From positions 1-64,000 of the forward strand of contig NZ_JAUYNX010000014.1 of assembly GCF_030704825.1 (NCBI RefSeq): a stretch of DNA of 64,000 nucleotides, given 5' to 3'. The notes below the pieces were generated by a model. It was not told where the DNA came from, did no database searches, and was given only the letters and a program-made list of their open reading frames with translations. The DNA is from Brevundimonas sp. GTDB taxonomy: Bacteria > Pseudomonadota > Alphaproteobacteria > Caulobacterales > Caulobacteraceae. A program made the translations under genes and the position numbers. Below, one piece after another: positions 8,635 through 19,071 of the stretch (its first letter is position 1; each line of letters opens with the position of its first letter).

Positions 8635-9384
8635 TTACAGCGCGCCCAGCAGGCCCAGCAGGCCCGAGTTCGAGCCGAGCGAGGCGCCGGCCCGGTCGCG
8701 CGCCTGGAGGCCGCCGCCGAAGCTGTAGCGCAGGCCGAGGGTCCAGGTGTCGATGTCCAGGTCCTCGATGTCGGAGTGCGCGTAGCCGGCGGTCACCGAG
8801 AAGGGCGACCGGGCGATCTCGTATTCGGCGCCGGCCGAGTAGGTGAAGCCGTCGGCGTCGGCGTCGTCGATGGTCAGCCACGACACGCCGGCGTTCAGGC
8901 GCAGGGCGTCGGTGACGTAGAAGGCGGCGTCGCCGCCGACGGTCCAGACGTCCAGGTCGACGTCGTCGGCGGTGGTGTAGGCCACGACGCCCGTCAGGGT
9001 CGCGCGCGACAGGTATTTCTGCACCTCGACGCCGGCCGACAGGGCCGTTTCGTCGGCTACGTCGGCGGCGCCGACGAAGCCGCCGATGCGCAGGTCGGAA
9101 TTGACCACGGTGGTCAGGTGGGCCGTGGCGTCGAAGCTGGTGTCGCTGTCGCCTTCATCGAACTCGCTGGCCGAACCGGCGAGGGTCACGGTCCAGGCGC
9201 CGAAAGCCGGCAGGGCGACGACGCCGTCGACGCCATAGACGTCGGAATCGGCGGACGGGCCGCCCAGGTCCAGTTCGGTGTTGCCGTAGCTGACGCCGAC
9301 CGAACCGACCGGGCCGTCCTGGGCCATGGCGGGGGCGGCGGCGAAGGCGGCGAGGGCGGAGGTGACGAGGAGGAGAGACTTCAT
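8635..9384 (-). CDS. Outer-membrane beta-barrel (porin-like) protein
   Basis: A 249-residue outer-membrane protein. Signal peptide 'LLLVTSALAAFAAAPAMAQ' is followed by about ten alternating amphipathic strands such as 'VTAGYAHSDI' and 'WTLGLRYSFGG'. Loops are Asp-rich ('DDADADGF', 'DEGDSDTS'), suggesting cation binding or a negatively charged pore. The C-terminus runs about 23 residues past the strand 'LRYSFGG', which normally ends such barrels, and is Gly/Leu-rich; this is unusual. AAGGA precedes the ATG. It is divergent from rpsJ with a 551-bp spacer. Substrate unknown. Confidence 0.75.
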   Translation of the reverse strand: MKSLLLVTSALAAFAAAPAMAQDGPVGSVGVSYGNTELDLGGPSADSDVYGVDGVVALPAFGAWTVTLAGSASEFDEGDSDTSFDATAHLTTVVNSDLRIGGFVGAADVADETALSAGVEVQKYLSRATLTGVVAYTTADDVDLDVWTVGGDAAFYVTDALRLNAGVSWLTIDDADADGFTYSAGAEYEIARSPFSVTAGYAHSDIEDLDIDTWTLGLRYSFGGGLQARDRAGASLGSNSGLLGLLGAL

Positions 9385-9475
9385 TCTTGTTTTCCTTGCT
9401 TGCCGCAGCCGGATTCGCCGCGACGGACCGCCGGGCTATCAGGGCCGCCGCCAGCGCAGCCATTACAAACCCGTC

Positions 9476-9501
9476 ACAACCCCTCGGGACGGAGGGGTTG
9501 T
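9476..9501. other. Perfect hairpin in the leader of the beta-barrel gene
   Basis: Ten-base arms (9476-9485 and 9492-9501) pair perfectly around a 6-nt loop. It lies about 90 nt upstream of the ATG at 9384 and would be in its 5' leader if transcription starts further upstream. No T run follows on either strand, so a terminator is unlikely. Confidence 0.4.
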
Positions 9502-9662
9502 TGCGCCGCAGCAACGCAATGTGGCGGTGCGGTGACGAACTGGCGGAGGCATTACGGCCCTTTCTCAACCCGCCGTCATCCGGGGCTCCCGGGGCGCGCC
9601 GGGATGACATCGTTATAAGGAGCCGGCGACGCTCCCGGACGCCTTCGCCATGGTTTCGCCGC

Positions 9663-9691
9663 TTGACCAAATCGGAATCGGCGGTCATAAG
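9663..9691 (+). promoter_or_regulatory. Candidate sigma-70-type promoter for the S10 operon
   Basis: TTGACC (9663-9668) and CATAAG (9686-9691) are separated by exactly 17 bp. Transcription would start near 9698 and give a leader of about 240 nt before rpsJ. The alpha operon promoter upstream of rpsM has the same -35 hexamer. Confidence 0.55.
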
Positions 9692-9935
9692 CCCCCACTC
9701 TTGTTGGACCGGCTGTGCATCCCGCGTGTTTTTGGGGTGCAGACGCGGTTCGCAGGAACGACCTGAGACCCTGTTCTTTGCAGTGACCCAGGACTTCAAC
9801 GGCCTTCGCGGTTCGCTGCGTGGGCCGATCGTTTTTGCGGACGTGCGTACTCTGAAGGCCTCGCGGCCTGAAGACTCCGGTCTTTGAAATGGTTCACAGG
9901 GACGCAGGTTCGCCTGCTTGGGAAATACGACCGAT

Positions 9936-10241
<306 letters not shown>

Positions 10242-10261
10242 TAAGAAAGAGGCGGGATCCG

Positions 10262-11023
10262 ATGCGCACGGGCGTGATCGCCAAGAAGCTGGGCATGACC
10301 CGCGTGTTCGCCGATGACGGCGCGCACGTTCCGGTCACCGTGCTTCAGCTAGACGGCTGCCAGGTCGTCGGCCAACGTACCCAGGAGCGTGACGGCTACG
10401 TCGCTCTCCAGCTGGGCGCTGGCAGCAAGAAGGCCAAGAACACCAACAAGGCCCAGCGCGAGTCCTTCGCGAAGCTCGAGGTGGAGCCGAAGGCCTATGT
10501 CACCGAGTTCCGCATCGATGCGGACGCCATGATGGATGTGGGTTCCGAGTTCTCGGCCGACCACTTCGTCGCCGGCCAGAAGGTCGACGTCCAGGCCGAG
10601 ACCATCGGCAAGGGCTTCGCCGGCGCCATGAAGCGCTGGAACTTCGGCGGTCTGCGGGCGACCCACGGCGTCTCGGTCTCGCACCGTTCGCACGGTTCGA
10701 CCGGCCAGCGTCAGGATCCGGGCAAGACCTTCAAGGGCAAGAAGATGGCCGGCCACTACGGCACGGAAGTCGTCACCACCCAGAACCTGACCGTGTTCCG
10801 CGTCGACGTCGAGCGCGGCCTGCTGCTGATCAAGGGCGCCGTGCCCGGTCACGAAGGCACCTGGGTCAAGGTCCGCGACGCCGTCAAGAAGGCCCGTCCG
10901 GCCGACGCCCCGTTCCCCGGCGGCGTCAAGTCCAAGGGCGGTTCGACCGCCGCGGCTCAACCGGCTGAGACGCCGGCCGAGGAAGCCCCGGCCGTCGAGA
11001 CTGCCGAAGGCGGTGAAGCGTAA
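10262..11023 (+). CDS. rplC: 50S ribosomal protein L3, with acidic C-terminal tail
   Basis: L3 is an early-binding 23S rRNA protein near the peptidyl-transferase centre. The N-terminus '[16 protein letters not shown]' and '[13 protein letters not shown]' are diagnostic. At 253 residues it is about 40 longer than the common bacterial form. The extra C-terminal part is rich in Ala, Pro and Glu ('[17 protein letters not shown]'), as often seen in Caulobacterales. The stop TAA shares one base with the rplD start. Confidence 0.97.
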   Translation: MRTGVIAKKLGMTRVFADDGAHVPVTVLQLDGCQVVGQRTQERDGYVALQLGAGSKKAKNTNKAQRESFAKLEVEPKAYVTEFRIDADAMMDVGSEFSADHFVAGQKVDVQAETIGKGFAGAMKRWNFGGLRATHGVSVSHRSHGSTGQRQDPGKTFKGKKMAGHYGTEVVTTQNLTVFRVDVERGLLLIKGAVPGHEGTWVKVRDAVKKARPADAPFPGGVKSKGGSTAAAQPAETPAEEAPAVETAEGGEA

Positions 11024-11724
11024 TGAAACTCTCTGTCATCAAACTCGACGGCAAGGCCGCCGGTGACGTCGAACTGTCGGACGCCGTTTTCGGCATCACC
11101 GACATCCGCGGCGACATCCTGGCCCGCTACGTCAACTGGCAACTGGCCAAGCGCCGCGCCGGCACCCACAAGGTCCAGACCCGGAACGAGAACTCTCGCA
11201 CCGGCAAGAAGATGTACAAGCAGAAGGGAACCGGCGGCGCCCGTCACGGTTCGCGTCGCGCCCCGCAGTTCGTCGGTGGTTCGCGCGCCTTCGGCCCGGT
11301 CGTCCGCGACCACGGCTTCTCGCTGCCCAAGAAGGTCCGCGCCCTGGCCCTGCGCCATGCGCTGTCCTCCAAGGTCGTCGCCGGCGACCTGGTCGTCGTC
11401 GACAGCATCTCGCTGAAGGACGCCAAGACCGCCGGTCTGCGCGAAACGCTCGGCAAGCTGGGCTGGACCCGCACGCTGATCATCGCCGGTCCGGAAGTCG
11501 ACACGAACTTCGGCCTGGCCGCCCGCAACATCCCGATGGTCAACGTCCTGCCGAACGCCGGCCTGAACGTTTACGACATCCTGCGCGCGGACAAGCTGGT
11601 GCTGACCAAGGCGGCCGTCGAGGCCATCGAGGCCACCTACGCCGACTACACCCCGTCGCGTCGTGAAGCCGAGGCCGCCAAGGCCGCCAAACCGGCTGCC
11701 AAGACGAAGAAGGAGGCCGCGTAA
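11023..11724 (+). CDS. rplD: 50S ribosomal protein L4
   Basis: L4 lines the exit tunnel and in some bacteria represses its own operon. The conserved block '[18 protein letters not shown]' is present. The 233-residue length includes a Lys/Ala-rich C-terminal tail. It overlaps rplC by one base and rplW by one base, so the three are translationally coupled. Confidence 0.97.
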   Translation: MKLSVIKLDGKAAGDVELSDAVFGITDIRGDILARYVNWQLAKRRAGTHKVQTRNENSRTGKKMYKQKGTGGARHGSRRAPQFVGGSRAFGPVVRDHGFSLPKKVRALALRHALSSKVVAGDLVVVDSISLKDAKTAGLRETLGKLGWTRTLIIAGPEVDTNFGLAARNIPMVNVLPNAGLNVYDILRADKLVLTKAAVEAIEATYADYTPSRREAEAAKAAKPAAKTKKEAA

Positions 11725-12029
11725 TGGCTGGCGCCAACCCCACCGCAAAACACTACGACACCATCCTGGCCCCGATCATCACGGAAAAGGCCACGATCCT
11801 GTCGGAGCAGAACAAGGTCGTCTTCCGCGTCGCGGGGACCTCGACCAAGGACGAGATCGCCGCGGCGGTCGAGAGCCTGTTCAAGGTCAACGTCCTGAAG
11901 GTCAACACCCTGGTTCAAAAGGGCAAGACCAAGCGCTTCCGCGGCATCATGGGCCGTCGGGTCGACATCAAAAAAGCGATCGTGACGCTGGCTGAAGGCC
12001 AGTCGATCGACGTCACCACGGGGCTCTGA
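11724..12029 (+). CDS. rplW: 50S ribosomal protein L23
   Basis: L23 sits at the tunnel exit and docks trigger factor and SRP. The 101-residue protein carries '[19 protein letters not shown]' and '[13 protein letters not shown]'. It overlaps rplD by one base and lies 4 bp before rplB. Confidence 0.97.
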   Translation: MAGANPTAKHYDTILAPIITEKATILSEQNKVVFRVAGTSTKDEIAAAVESLFKVNVLKVNTLVQKGKTKRFRGIMGRRVDIKKAIVTLAEGQSIDVTTGL

Positions 12030-12033
12030 TCAG

Positions 12034-12867
12034 ATGGCCTTGAAAACCTACAATCCGACATCGCCGGGCCGTCGCGCCCTGGTGCTGATCGACCGTTCGG
12101 AGCTCCACAAGGGACGCCCCGAGAAGTCGCTGACCGAAGGCCTGACCAAGTCGGGCGGTCGCGGCGCGGGCGGTCGTATCGCCGTCCGCTTCCGCGGCGG
12201 CGGCGCCAAGACGCTGTACCGCAAGATTGACTTCAAGCGCCGGAAGTTCGCCACGGCGACCGTCGAGCGCCTGGAATACGATCCGAACCGGACCGCCTTC
12301 ATCGCTCTCATCGTCTATGAGGACGGCGAAAAGGCCTACATCATCGCGCCGCAACGCCTGAAGGCGGGCGACACGGTCGTGGCCGGCGAGAAGGTCGACG
12401 TGAAGCCGGGCAATGCGATGCCGCTGCGCTCGGTGCCGGTCGGCACGATCATCCACAACGTCGAAATGAAGCCGGGCAAGGGCGCCCAGCTGGCCCGTTC
12501 GGCCGGCGCCTACGCCCAGCTGGTCGGCCGCGACGCCGGCTACGCCCAGATCCGTCTGGGTTCGGGCGAGCTTCGCATGGTCCTGGACGGCTGCATGGCC
12601 ACGGTGGGCGCGGTCTCGAACCCCGACCACATGAACCAGAACCTCGGCAAGGCCGGCCGCGTCCGGCACATGGGCTGGCGTCCGCACGTTCGCGGCGTCG
12701 CCATGAACCCGATCGACCACCCGCACGGCGGTGGTGAAGGCCGGACCTCTGGCGGTCGCACCCCGGTTACGCCGTGGGGCAAGGACACCAAGGGCACCCG
12801 CACCCGCAAGAACAAGGCGACGGACAAGTTCATCATCCGTACCCGCCACGTGAAGAAGGCTCGCTAA
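12034..12867 (+). CDS. rplB: 50S ribosomal protein L2
   Basis: L2 is a core protein needed for subunit joining and peptidyl-transferase assembly. It has 277 residues, the normal length, with the conserved C-terminal 'HPHGGGEGR' containing the histidine implicated in activity, and '[14 protein letters not shown]'. Same operon, 3 bp before rpsS. Confidence 0.98.
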   Translation: MALKTYNPTSPGRRALVLIDRSELHKGRPEKSLTEGLTKSGGRGAGGRIAVRFRGGGAKTLYRKIDFKRRKFATATVERLEYDPNRTAFIALIVYEDGEKAYIIAPQRLKAGDTVVAGEKVDVKPGNAMPLRSVPVGTIIHNVEMKPGKGAQLARSAGAYAQLVGRDAGYAQIRLGSGELRMVLDGCMATVGAVSNPDHMNQNLGKAGRVRHMGWRPHVRGVAMNPIDHPHGGGEGRTSGGRTPVTPWGKDTKGTRTRKNKATDKFIIRTRHVKKAR

Positions 12868-12870
12868 CCG

Positions 12871-13149
12871 ATGGCCCGCTCCTCCTGGAAAGGCCCGTTC
12901 GTCGACGGGTATCTGCTGAAGAAGGCCGAGACGGCAGCGTCGTCGGGCCGCAAGGACGTGATCAAGACCTGGTCACGCCGCTCCACCATCCTGCCGCAGT
13001 TCGTCGGCCTGACCTTTGGCGTCCACAACGGCCTCAAGCATGTGCCGGTGTCGGTTTCCGAAGAAATGGTCGGCATGAAGTTCGGCGAGTTCTCCCCGAC
13101 CCGGTCGTTCCCCGGGCACGCGGCGGACAAGAAGGCCAAAAGGAAGTAA
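12871..13149 (+). CDS. rpsS: 30S ribosomal protein S19
   Basis: A 92-residue S19, which forms a complex with S13 in the 30S head. '[16 protein letters not shown]' at the N-terminus and '[13 protein letters not shown]' near the end identify it. Spacing of 3 bp on each side supports one transcript. Confidence 0.97.
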   Translation: MARSSWKGPFVDGYLLKKAETAASSGRKDVIKTWSRRSTILPQFVGLTFGVHNGLKHVPVSVSEEMVGMKFGEFSPTRSFPGHAADKKAKRK

Positions 13150-13152
13150 CTG

Positions 13153-13533
13153 ATGGCCCAGACAAAAAACCCCCGTCGGCTCGCCCCGACCGAAGCGCGC
13201 GCCAAGCTGGTGAACGTCCGGATCAGCCCCCAGAAGCTGAACCTGGTCGCCCAGTCGATCCGCGGCCTGCCGGTGCAGAAGGCGCTGAACGAGCTGGAAT
13301 TCAGCCGCAAGCGCATCGCCACCGACGTCCGCAAGGTGCTGTATTCGGCCGTGTCGAACGCCGAGAACAACCACAACCTCGACATCGACAACCTGGTCGT
13401 CGCCGAGGCCTTCGTGGGCAAGAACCTGGTGATGAAGCGTTTCGCGAGCCGTGCTCGCGGCCGCTCGTCGCGCATCCTGAAACCTTTCGCGGAGATCACC
13501 ATCGTGGTCCGCGAAGCCGGTGAGGCCGCCTGA
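13153..13533 (+). CDS. rplV: 50S ribosomal protein L22
   Basis: L22 forms part of the exit tunnel constriction. The 126-residue product has '[18 protein letters not shown]' and the C-terminal beta-hairpin '[15 protein letters not shown]'. Its TGA overlaps the rpsC ATG by one base. Confidence 0.97.
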   Translation: MAQTKNPRRLAPTEARAKLVNVRISPQKLNLVAQSIRGLPVQKALNELEFSRKRIATDVRKVLYSAVSNAENNHNLDIDNLVVAEAFVGKNLVMKRFASRARGRSSRILKPFAEITIVVREAGEAA

Positions 13534-14285
13534 TGGGTCAGAAAGTCAATCCGATCGGTCTGCGCCTCGGCGTCAACCGTACGTGGGACAGCCGCTGGTT
13601 CGCCCGCGGCGCCGAATACGCCAAGCTGCTGCACCAGGACCTCAAGCTGCGCACGTGGCTGAAGGAACGCCTGAACGCCGCCGGCGTGTCGCGCATCATC
13701 ATCGAGCGTCCGCACAAGAAGTGCCGCGTGACGATCTACGCCGCCCGTCCGGGCGTCGTGATCGGCAAGAAGGGCGCCGACATCGAGAAGCTCCGCAAGG
13801 ACATCTCGGCGCGCACCGAGGGTGAAGTTCACCTGAACATCGTCGAGGTGCGCAAGCCCGAGACGGACGCCCAGCTGATCGCCGAGAACATCGCGCAGCA
13901 GCTGGAACGCCGGATCGCCTTCCGCCGCGCCATGAAGCGCGCGATGCAGTCGGCCATGCGTCTCGGCGCCAAGGGCGTCCGCATCAACGTGTCGGGCCGC
14001 CTCGGCGGCGCGGAAATCGCGCGGATGGAATGGTATCGCGAAGGCCGCGTGCCGCTGCACACCCTGCGCGCCGACATCGACTACGGCTTCATCCAGGCCA
14101 AGACGACCTACGGCATCATCGGTGTGAAGGTGTGGGTCTTCAAGGGCGAGGTCCTCGAGCACGATCCGATGGCGCAGGACAAGCGCTGGGCGATCGAGGC
14201 TTCGGGTCCTTCTTCGAACGAAGGCCGCGGCGGCGATCGCGGCGGCCGCAACGATCGCGGTCAGCGTCGCGGGCGTGAGGGCTAG
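13533..14285 (+). CDS. rpsC: 30S ribosomal protein S3 with RG-rich tail
   Basis: S3 lies at the mRNA entry channel. The N-terminus '[20 protein letters not shown]' is characteristic, and a KH RNA-binding segment with '[15 protein letters not shown]' is present. The 250-residue protein ends in a Gly/Arg/Asp-rich tail ('[18 protein letters not shown]') beyond the conserved core. rplP follows 3 bp later. Confidence 0.97.
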   Translation: MGQKVNPIGLRLGVNRTWDSRWFARGAEYAKLLHQDLKLRTWLKERLNAAGVSRIIIERPHKKCRVTIYAARPGVVIGKKGADIEKLRKDISARTEGEVHLNIVEVRKPETDAQLIAENIAQQLERRIAFRRAMKRAMQSAMRLGAKGVRINVSGRLGGAEIARMEWYREGRVPLHTLRADIDYGFIQAKTTYGIIGVKVWVFKGEVLEHDPMAQDKRWAIEASGPSSNEGRGGDRGGRNDRGQRRGREG

Positions 14286-14288
14286 GTC

Positions 14289-14732
14289 ATGCTGCAACCG
14301 AAAAAGACCAAATACCGCAAGGCCTTCAAGGGCCGCATCCACGGCGCCGCCAAGGGCGGCTTCTCGCTGAACTTCGGGTCCTACGGCCTGAAGACGGTGG
14401 AGCCGGAACGCATCACCGCGCGTCAGATCGAGGCGGCCCGCCGCGCGATCACCCGCCAGATGAAGCGCCAGGGCCGCGTCTGGATCCGCGTGTTCCCCGA
14501 CCTGCCCGTCACGGGCAAGCCGGCCGAAGTCCGCATGGGCAAGGGCAAGGGCGCCGTGGACCACTGGGCGGCGCGCTGCCACCCGGGCCGGATCCTGTTT
14601 GAAATCGACGGCGTGCCGGACGACATCGCCCGCGAGGCCCTGCGTCTTGGCGCCGCCAAGCTGCCGGTCCGCACGAAGGTGGTCACCCGCCTCGACGCCG
14701 GTGTCTCGCACGTGGAGCACGTCGGAGCATGA
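14289..14732 (+). CDS. rplP: 50S ribosomal protein L16
   Basis: L16 helps form the A site on the 50S subunit. The protein begins '[16 protein letters not shown]' and contains '[17 protein letters not shown]'. At 147 residues it is a few residues longer than usual at the C-terminus. It overlaps rpmC by four bases (ATGA). Confidence 0.97.
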   Translation: MLQPKKTKYRKAFKGRIHGAAKGGFSLNFGSYGLKTVEPERITARQIEAARRAITRQMKRQGRVWIRVFPDLPVTGKPAEVRMGKGKGAVDHWAARCHPGRILFEIDGVPDDIAREALRLGAAKLPVRTKVVTRLDAGVSHVEHVGA

Positions 14733-14926
14733 CCAAGATCGCCGACCTCCGGGCCCAGACGCCCGACCAGCTGTCCGACGAGCTGCTGAAGCTCAAGAAG
14801 GAACAGTTCAACCTGCGCTTCCAGGCCGCCACCGGCCAGATGGAAAAGACCCACCGGGTCTCGGAAGTGCGCAAGGACATCGCCCGTATTTCCACGCTTC
14901 TGCGTGCGAACCGCGCGGCGGGTTAA
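14729..14926 (+). CDS. rpmC: 50S ribosomal protein L29
   Basis: A 65-residue helical protein of the tunnel exit. '[19 protein letters not shown]' is the family signature. Its start overlaps the rplP stop as ATGA, indicating coupled translation. Confidence 0.96.
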   Translation: MTKIADLRAQTPDQLSDELLKLKKEQFNLRFQAATGQMEKTHRVSEVRKDIARISTLLRANRAAG

Positions 14927-14936
14927 GGAAACGAAG

Positions 14937-15185
14937 ATGCCCAAACGAGTTCTCGAAGGCGTGGTCGTCTCCGACAAGGGCGACAAGACTGTCGTCGTCG
15001 TCGTCCAACGCACGCTGTTGCACCCGGTCCTGAAAAAGATCGTGCGCCTGTCCAAGAAGTATCACGCTCACGACGAAGCCAACGCCCTCAAGGTGGGCGA
15101 TCAGGCCCGCATCATCGAGTGCGCCCCCAAGTCCAAGCTGAAGCGCTGGGAGGTCCTGTCGGACACCTCGGCCTCGGCCTCGTAA
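14937..15185 (+). CDS. rpsQ: 30S ribosomal protein S17
   Basis: S17 is a primary 16S rRNA binder with an OB fold. The 82-residue protein starts '[20 protein letters not shown]'. The frame is open 11 codons upstream, but those overlap the end of rpmC, and AAGGAAACG precedes the chosen ATG. Confidence 0.96.
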   Translation: MPKRVLEGVVVSDKGDKTVVVVVQRTLLHPVLKKIVRLSKKYHAHDEANALKVGDQARIIECAPKSKLKRWEVLSDTSASAS

Positions 15186-15203
15186 CCAGAAGGATCGGAT
15201 CCC

Positions 15204-15572
15204 ATGATCCAGATGCAAACTAACCTGGAGGTGGCCGATAATTCGGGCGCTCGCCGGGTCATGTGCATCAAGGTGTTGGGCGGCTCCAAGCGCCGCTACG
15301 CCTCGGTGGGCGACACGATCGTCGCTTCCGTCAAGGAAGCCATTCCGCGCGGCCGCGTGAAGAAGGGCGATGTCGTGCGCGCCATCGTCGTGCGCACCGC
15401 CAAGGACATCATGCGCAAGGACGGCTCGGTCATCCGTTTCGACAAGTCGGCCGCCGTCATCGTCAACAAGCAGAACGAGCCGGTCGGCACGCGGATCTTC
15501 GGCCCGGTTCCCCGCGAACTGCGCGCCAAGAACCACATGAAGATCATCTCTCTGGCTCCGGAGGTCCTGTAG
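15204..15572 (+). CDS. rplN: 50S ribosomal protein L14
   Basis: L14 contributes to intersubunit bridges and binds RsfS. The start '[20 protein letters not shown]' is nearly invariant in bacteria, and 122 residues is the usual length. It is separated by 18 bp from rpsQ and is the conventional start of the spc operon, though no separate promoter is evident. Confidence 0.98.
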   Translation: MIQMQTNLEVADNSGARRVMCIKVLGGSKRRYASVGDTIVASVKEAIPRGRVKKGDVVRAIVVRTAKDIMRKDGSVIRFDKSAAVIVNKQNEPVGTRIFGPVPRELRAKNHMKIISLAPEVL

Positions 15573-15574
15573 TC

Positions 15575-15883
15575 ATGGCCGCCAAGATCAAAACGGGCGA
15601 CAACGTCGTCGTCCTGACCGGCAAGGACAAGGGCCGCACCGGCAAGGTGACCAAGGTCCTGCCGGCGACGAACCGCGTGCTGGTGCAAGGCATCAACATG
15701 GTTCAGCGCCACACCCGCCCGACCCAGGCCGACCCCCAGGGCGGCATCAAGAACAAGGAAGCGTCGCTTCACCTGTCGAACGTCGCGATCGCCGACGCCA
15801 ACGGCAAGGCGGCCCGCGTCGGCTTCCGCATGGAAGGCGACAAGAAGGTTCGCTTCGCCAAGACGACGGGAGACGTCATCTGA
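15575..15883 (+). CDS. rplX: 50S ribosomal protein L24
   Basis: An assembly-initiator protein of the 50S subunit. The 102-residue product contains the KOW motif in '[20 protein letters not shown]'. The ATG at 15575 lies 2 bp after the rplN stop with GGAGG close upstream. The stop shares one base with the rplE start. Confidence 0.97.
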   Translation: MAAKIKTGDNVVVLTGKDKGRTGKVTKVLPATNRVLVQGINMVQRHTRPTQADPQGGIKNKEASLHLSNVAIADANGKAARVGFRMEGDKKVRFAKTTGDVI

Positions 15884-16443
15884 TGGCCGATACCAAATAC
15901 ACCCCCCGCCTCAAGAGCGAGTACAACGACCGCATCCGCGGCGTGCTGACCGAGAAATTCGGCTACACCAACCCGATGCAGATGCCCAAGCTGGACAAGA
16001 TCGTCCTCAACATGGGCATCGGCGAAGCGGTGGCCGACTCCAAGAAGGCGACCGCCGCCCTCAAGGATCTGGCCGCCATCGCCGGTCAGAAGCCCGTCGC
16101 CACCAAGGCCCGCAACTCCATCGCCGGCTTCAAGCTGCGCGAAGGCATGGTCATCGGCGGCAAGGTCACCCTGCGCGGCGACCAGATGTACGAGTTCCTG
16201 GACCGGCTGATCACCATCGCCCTGCCGCGGGTGAAGGATTTCCGCGGCCTGAAGCCGACGTCGTTCGACGGTCGCGGCAACTACGCCATGGGCCTGAAGG
16301 AACACATCGTGTTCCCCGAGATCAACTACGACCAGATCGACCAGATGTGGGGCATGGACATCATCGTCTGCACCACGGCCAAGACCGATGACGAGGCGCG
16401 CGCGCTTCTCACCGAGTTCAAGTTCCCGTTCGTGAAGAACTGA
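15883..16443 (+). CDS. rplE: 50S ribosomal protein L5
   Basis: L5 binds 5S rRNA and contacts P-site tRNA. The 186-residue product includes '[20 protein letters not shown]' and '[19 protein letters not shown]', both typical. Overlaps rplX by one base. Confidence 0.97.
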   Translation: MADTKYTPRLKSEYNDRIRGVLTEKFGYTNPMQMPKLDKIVLNMGIGEAVADSKKATAALKDLAAIAGQKPVATKARNSIAGFKLREGMVIGGKVTLRGDQMYEFLDRLITIALPRVKDFRGLKPTSFDGRGNYAMGLKEHIVFPEINYDQIDQMWGMDIIVCTTAKTDDEARALLTEFKFPFVKN

Positions 16444-16462
16444 GCGGGAAGGGAAAGAAACC

Positions 16463-16768
16463 ATGGCTAAGAAAAGCGCCGTAAACCGCAACGAGATGGT
16501 CAAGGCCCTCGTCGCGAAATACGCCGACAAGCGGGCCGCCCTGAAGGCGACCGCCAACAACGAATCCCTGCCGCTCGAGGAGCGTTTCGAAGCGCGCCTC
16601 AAGCTGGCCAAGCTGCCGCGCAACTCGGCCGCCAACCGGATTCGCAACCGCTGCGAAGTGACGGGCCGTCCGCGGGCCTTCTATCGCAAGCTCAAGATGA
16701 GCCGCATCGCCCTGCGTGAGCTCGGCAACCTGGGTCAGATCCCGGGTCTGACCAAGTCCAGCTGGTAA
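16463..16768 (+). CDS. rpsN: 30S ribosomal protein S14 (zinc-independent form)
   Basis: A 101-residue S14 with '[19 protein letters not shown]'. Only one cysteine is present, so it is the C-minus type that does not bind zinc. It follows rplE after 19 bp within the spc operon. Confidence 0.97.
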   Translation: MAKKSAVNRNEMVKALVAKYADKRAALKATANNESLPLEERFEARLKLAKLPRNSAANRIRNRCEVTGRPRAFYRKLKMSRIALRELGNLGQIPGLTKSSW

Positions 16769-16782
16769 GGGGAGCGACAGAC

Positions 16783-17181
16783 ATGATGATCAACGATCCC
16801 CTGAGCGACATGATCGCCCGCATCCGGAACGCGCACATGCGCAAGCGTTCCAAGGTGCTCACCCCGGCTTCCCGTCTGCGCCAGCGCGTCCTCGACGTGC
16901 TGCAGGACGAAGGCTACATCCGCGGCTATTCGCTGGTTCAGAACCCCGGCGAATTCCCGCAGTTCGAGATCGAGCTGAAGTACTTCGACGGCCAGCCGGT
17001 CATCGCCGAGATCGCCCGCGTGTCCAAGCCGGGCCGCCGCGTCTACTCCGCGATCTCCGACCTGAAGCCGATCAAGAACGGCCTGGGCATCTCGATCCTC
17101 TCCACGTCCAAGGGCGTCATGTCGGACACCGCGGCTCGCGAAGCCAAGGTGGGCGGCGAAGTCCTCTGCAGGGTCTACTAA
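16783..17181 (+). CDS. rpsH: 30S ribosomal protein S8
   Basis: S8 binds the central 16S rRNA domain and represses the spc operon in Escherichia coli. The 132-residue product starts '[19 protein letters not shown]' and ends with the conserved '[20 protein letters not shown]'. One base separates it from rplF. Autoregulation here cannot be judged. Confidence 0.97.
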   Translation: MMINDPLSDMIARIRNAHMRKRSKVLTPASRLRQRVLDVLQDEGYIRGYSLVQNPGEFPQFEIELKYFDGQPVIAEIARVSKPGRRVYSAISDLKPIKNGLGISILSTSKGVMSDTAAREAKVGGEVLCRVY

Positions 17182-17182
17182 G

Positions 17183-17716
17183 ATGTCCCGTATCGGAAAA
17201 CGCACCATTGAAATCCCGAAGGGCGTGACCGTCACGCTCGACGGCCAGACCGTGTCGGTCAAGGGTCCCAAGGGCGAACGCTCCTGGACCGTCGCCGACG
17301 AGATCGAGGTCACCCAGGGCGACGACGGCCTGAACCTGGCCATCCGCGAGGACAACCAGCGTTCGCGCGCCATGTGGGGCCTGTCGCGCACCCTGGTCGA
17401 CAACATGGTCGTCGGCGTCACCACGGGCTTTGAAAAGAGCCTGGACCTGGTCGGCGTGGGTTATCGCGCCGCGATGAAGGGCAACGCCCTGTCGCTGCAG
17501 CTCGGCTTCTCGCACGACGTCGACATCCAGCCGCCGGCCGGGGTCACCTTCGCGGTGCCCAAGCAGACGGAAATCAAGATCTCGGGCGCCGACAAGCAGG
17601 CGGTGGGCCAGATCGCCGCCGTCATCCGCAAGCTGCGTCCGCCGGAGCCCTACAAGGGCAAGGGCGTCCGCTACACGGGCGAAAAGGTCCGGCGCAAGGA
17701 AGGCAAGAAGAAGTAG
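17183..17716 (+). CDS. rplF: 50S ribosomal protein L6
   Basis: A 177-residue L6 with '[17 protein letters not shown]' at the start and '[20 protein letters not shown]' near the end. It lies near the factor-binding site of the 50S subunit. Spacing of 1 and 3 bp to its neighbours fits one operon. Confidence 0.97.
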   Translation: MSRIGKRTIEIPKGVTVTLDGQTVSVKGPKGERSWTVADEIEVTQGDDGLNLAIREDNQRSRAMWGLSRTLVDNMVVGVTTGFEKSLDLVGVGYRAAMKGNALSLQLGFSHDVDIQPPAGVTFAVPKQTEIKISGADKQAVGQIAAVIRKLRPPEPYKGKGVRYTGEKVRRKEGKKK

Positions 17717-17719
17717 GTC

Positions 17720-18082
17720 ATGGCTCTCTCCCTTCGACAACAAGCCCAGCGCCGCACGGAGCGCACCCGCCGCCGCCTGAAGGCCGTGGCCAACGGCCGG
17801 CTGCGCCTGTCGGTGCACCGTTCGGACAAGAACATCTCGGCCCAGATCATCGACGACCTGAACGGCGTCACGGTCGCCTCGGCCTCCTCGCTGGAAGGCG
17901 AGAAGGGCAAGAAGGTCAAGGGTTCGGACGTCGCCGCCGCCGCTCTGATCGGCAAGCTGGTCGCGGAACGCGCCCTGGAGAAGGGCGTCAAGGACGTCGT
18001 CTTCGATCGCGGCGGCTACATCTATCACGGACGGGTGAAGGCGCTGGCGGAAGCCGCGCGTGAAGCCGGCCTGAATTTCTAA
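17720..18082 (+). CDS. rplR: 50S ribosomal protein L18
   Basis: L18 binds 5S rRNA with L5. The 120-residue protein has '[20 protein letters not shown]' and ends '[20 protein letters not shown]', as is usual. rpsE follows after 12 bp. Confidence 0.97.
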   Translation: MALSLRQQAQRRTERTRRRLKAVANGRLRLSVHRSDKNISAQIIDDLNGVTVASASSLEGEKGKKVKGSDVAAAALIGKLVAERALEKGVKDVVFDRGGYIYHGRVKALAEAAREAGLNF

Positions 18083-18094
18083 GGGACGCGACAG

Positions 18095-18715
18095 ATGGCG
18101 CAAACACCCCAACGCGGCGGCGGCGGCAACGATCGCAACCGTCGTGACAACCGCAACGCCCCGCAGGCCGACGGTCCGGATTCGGACATCGTCGAAAAGC
18201 TGGTGCACATCAACCGCGTCGCCGCCACCGTCAAGGGCGGTCGCCGGTTCTCGTTCGCGGCCCTGATGGTCGTCGGCGACGGCAAGGGCCGCGTCGGCTT
18301 CGGTCATGGCAAGGCGCGCGAAGTGCCGGAAGCCATCCGCAAGGCGACCGAGGAAGCCAAGAAGACGATGATCCGCGTGCCGCTGCGCGAGAACCGCACC
18401 CTGCACCACGACGGCAACGGCCGTTGGGGCGCCGGCAAGATCATGATGCGCGCCGCTCCTCCCGGAACGGGCGTCATCGCGGGCGGTCCGATGCGCGCCG
18501 TGCTCGAAACCCTCGGCGTCCAGGACGTCGTGGGCAAGTCGACCGGTTCGTCGAACCCCTACAACATGATCCGCGCCACGTTCGAGGCCCTCAAGGTCCA
18601 GTCGTCGCCCCGTCAGGTCGCGTCCAAGCGCGGCAAGAAGGTCGCCGATCTGATGGGCCGCCGCAACGACGGCGCCTCGGCTCCGGAAGCGGCGCCTGAA
18701 GCCCAGGAAGCCTGA
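18095..18715 (+). CDS. rpsE: 30S ribosomal protein S5 with RG-rich N-terminus
   Basis: S5 contributes to decoding accuracy and the mRNA entry helicase. '[20 protein letters not shown]' and '[20 protein letters not shown]' identify it. The 206 residues include an N-terminal Gly/Asn/Arg extension ('[16 protein letters not shown]') and an Ala/Glu tail, making it about 40 residues longer than the E. coli protein. Confidence 0.97.
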   Translation: MAQTPQRGGGGNDRNRRDNRNAPQADGPDSDIVEKLVHINRVAATVKGGRRFSFAALMVVGDGKGRVGFGHGKAREVPEAIRKATEEAKKTMIRVPLRENRTLHHDGNGRWGAGKIMMRAAPPGTGVIAGGPMRAVLETLGVQDVVGKSTGSSNPYNMIRATFEALKVQSSPRQVASKRGKKVADLMGRRNDGASAPEAAPEAQEA

Positions 18716-18717
18716 CC

Positions 18718-18915
18718 ATGGCCAAGACCGAATCCAAAGCCACCGTCACCGTCCGCCAGACGGGCAGCCCGATCCGCCGCAAGTCGGACCAGCGCGCCAC
18801 CCTGTCGGGTCTGGGTCTCAACCGCATGGGCCGCGAGTCCACGCTGGAAGACACCCCCTCGGTCCGCGGCATGATCGCCAAGGTCGCCCACCTGACCGAG
18901 ATCGTCGAAAAGTAA
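18718..18915 (+). CDS. rpmD: 50S ribosomal protein L30
   Basis: A 65-residue L30 with '[20 protein letters not shown]' and '[20 protein letters not shown]'. It starts 2 bp after rpsE. A 156-bp spacer containing a hairpin separates it from rplO, the largest gap inside the spc operon. Confidence 0.96.
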   Translation: MAKTESKATVTVRQTGSPIRRKSDQRATLSGLGLNRMGRESTLEDTPSVRGMIAKVAHLTEIVEK

Positions 18916-18922
18916 GCCGAAG

Positions 18923-18949
18923 CGCCCTCTCCCGATCCGGGGGAGGGCG
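18923..18949 (+). other. Hairpin between rpmD and rplO
   Basis: An 11-bp GC-rich stem (18923-18933 with 18939-18949, one wobble) around a 5-nt loop. No T run follows, so it is more likely a processing or attenuation structure, or an mRNA-stabilising hairpin, than a full terminator. Confidence 0.5.
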
Positions 18950-19071
18950 TCTCGCGCCTTGCGATGCTGAAGCGGGCCGCCTAGAAGCGGCCCCTTATTA
19001 TTTCAAAGCCGAGTCCGGGCCCCCTTTCATTTGGATTGGCCCGGGCGCTAGCACCCGAAAGGATCAGGCAC

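Larger units (their letters stand above)
9385..9935. other. Intergenic region between the beta-barrel gene and rpsJ
   Basis: A 551-bp non-coding stretch carrying the divergent control region. It contains a 10-bp hairpin near the beta-barrel side, a promoter-like element at 9663-9691, and a small stem AGGCC/GGCCT at 9856-9869 in the presumed rpsJ leader. Open frames here have poor codon composition and no Shine-Dalgarno, so I do not call genes. A leader of about 240 nt on the ribosomal transcript would allow feedback control, but I see no recognisable r-protein binding structure. Confidence 0.6.

Noticed and set aside
9387..9887. Plus-strand frame of 166 codons before rpsJ
   Set aside because: No Shine-Dalgarno, atypical composition, and it covers the presumed rpsJ promoter and leader.
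12864..14720. Long minus-strand open frame over rpsS-rplP
   Set aside because: Stop-free antisense frames are expected in GC-rich genes; the plus strand encodes undisputed ribosomal proteins.
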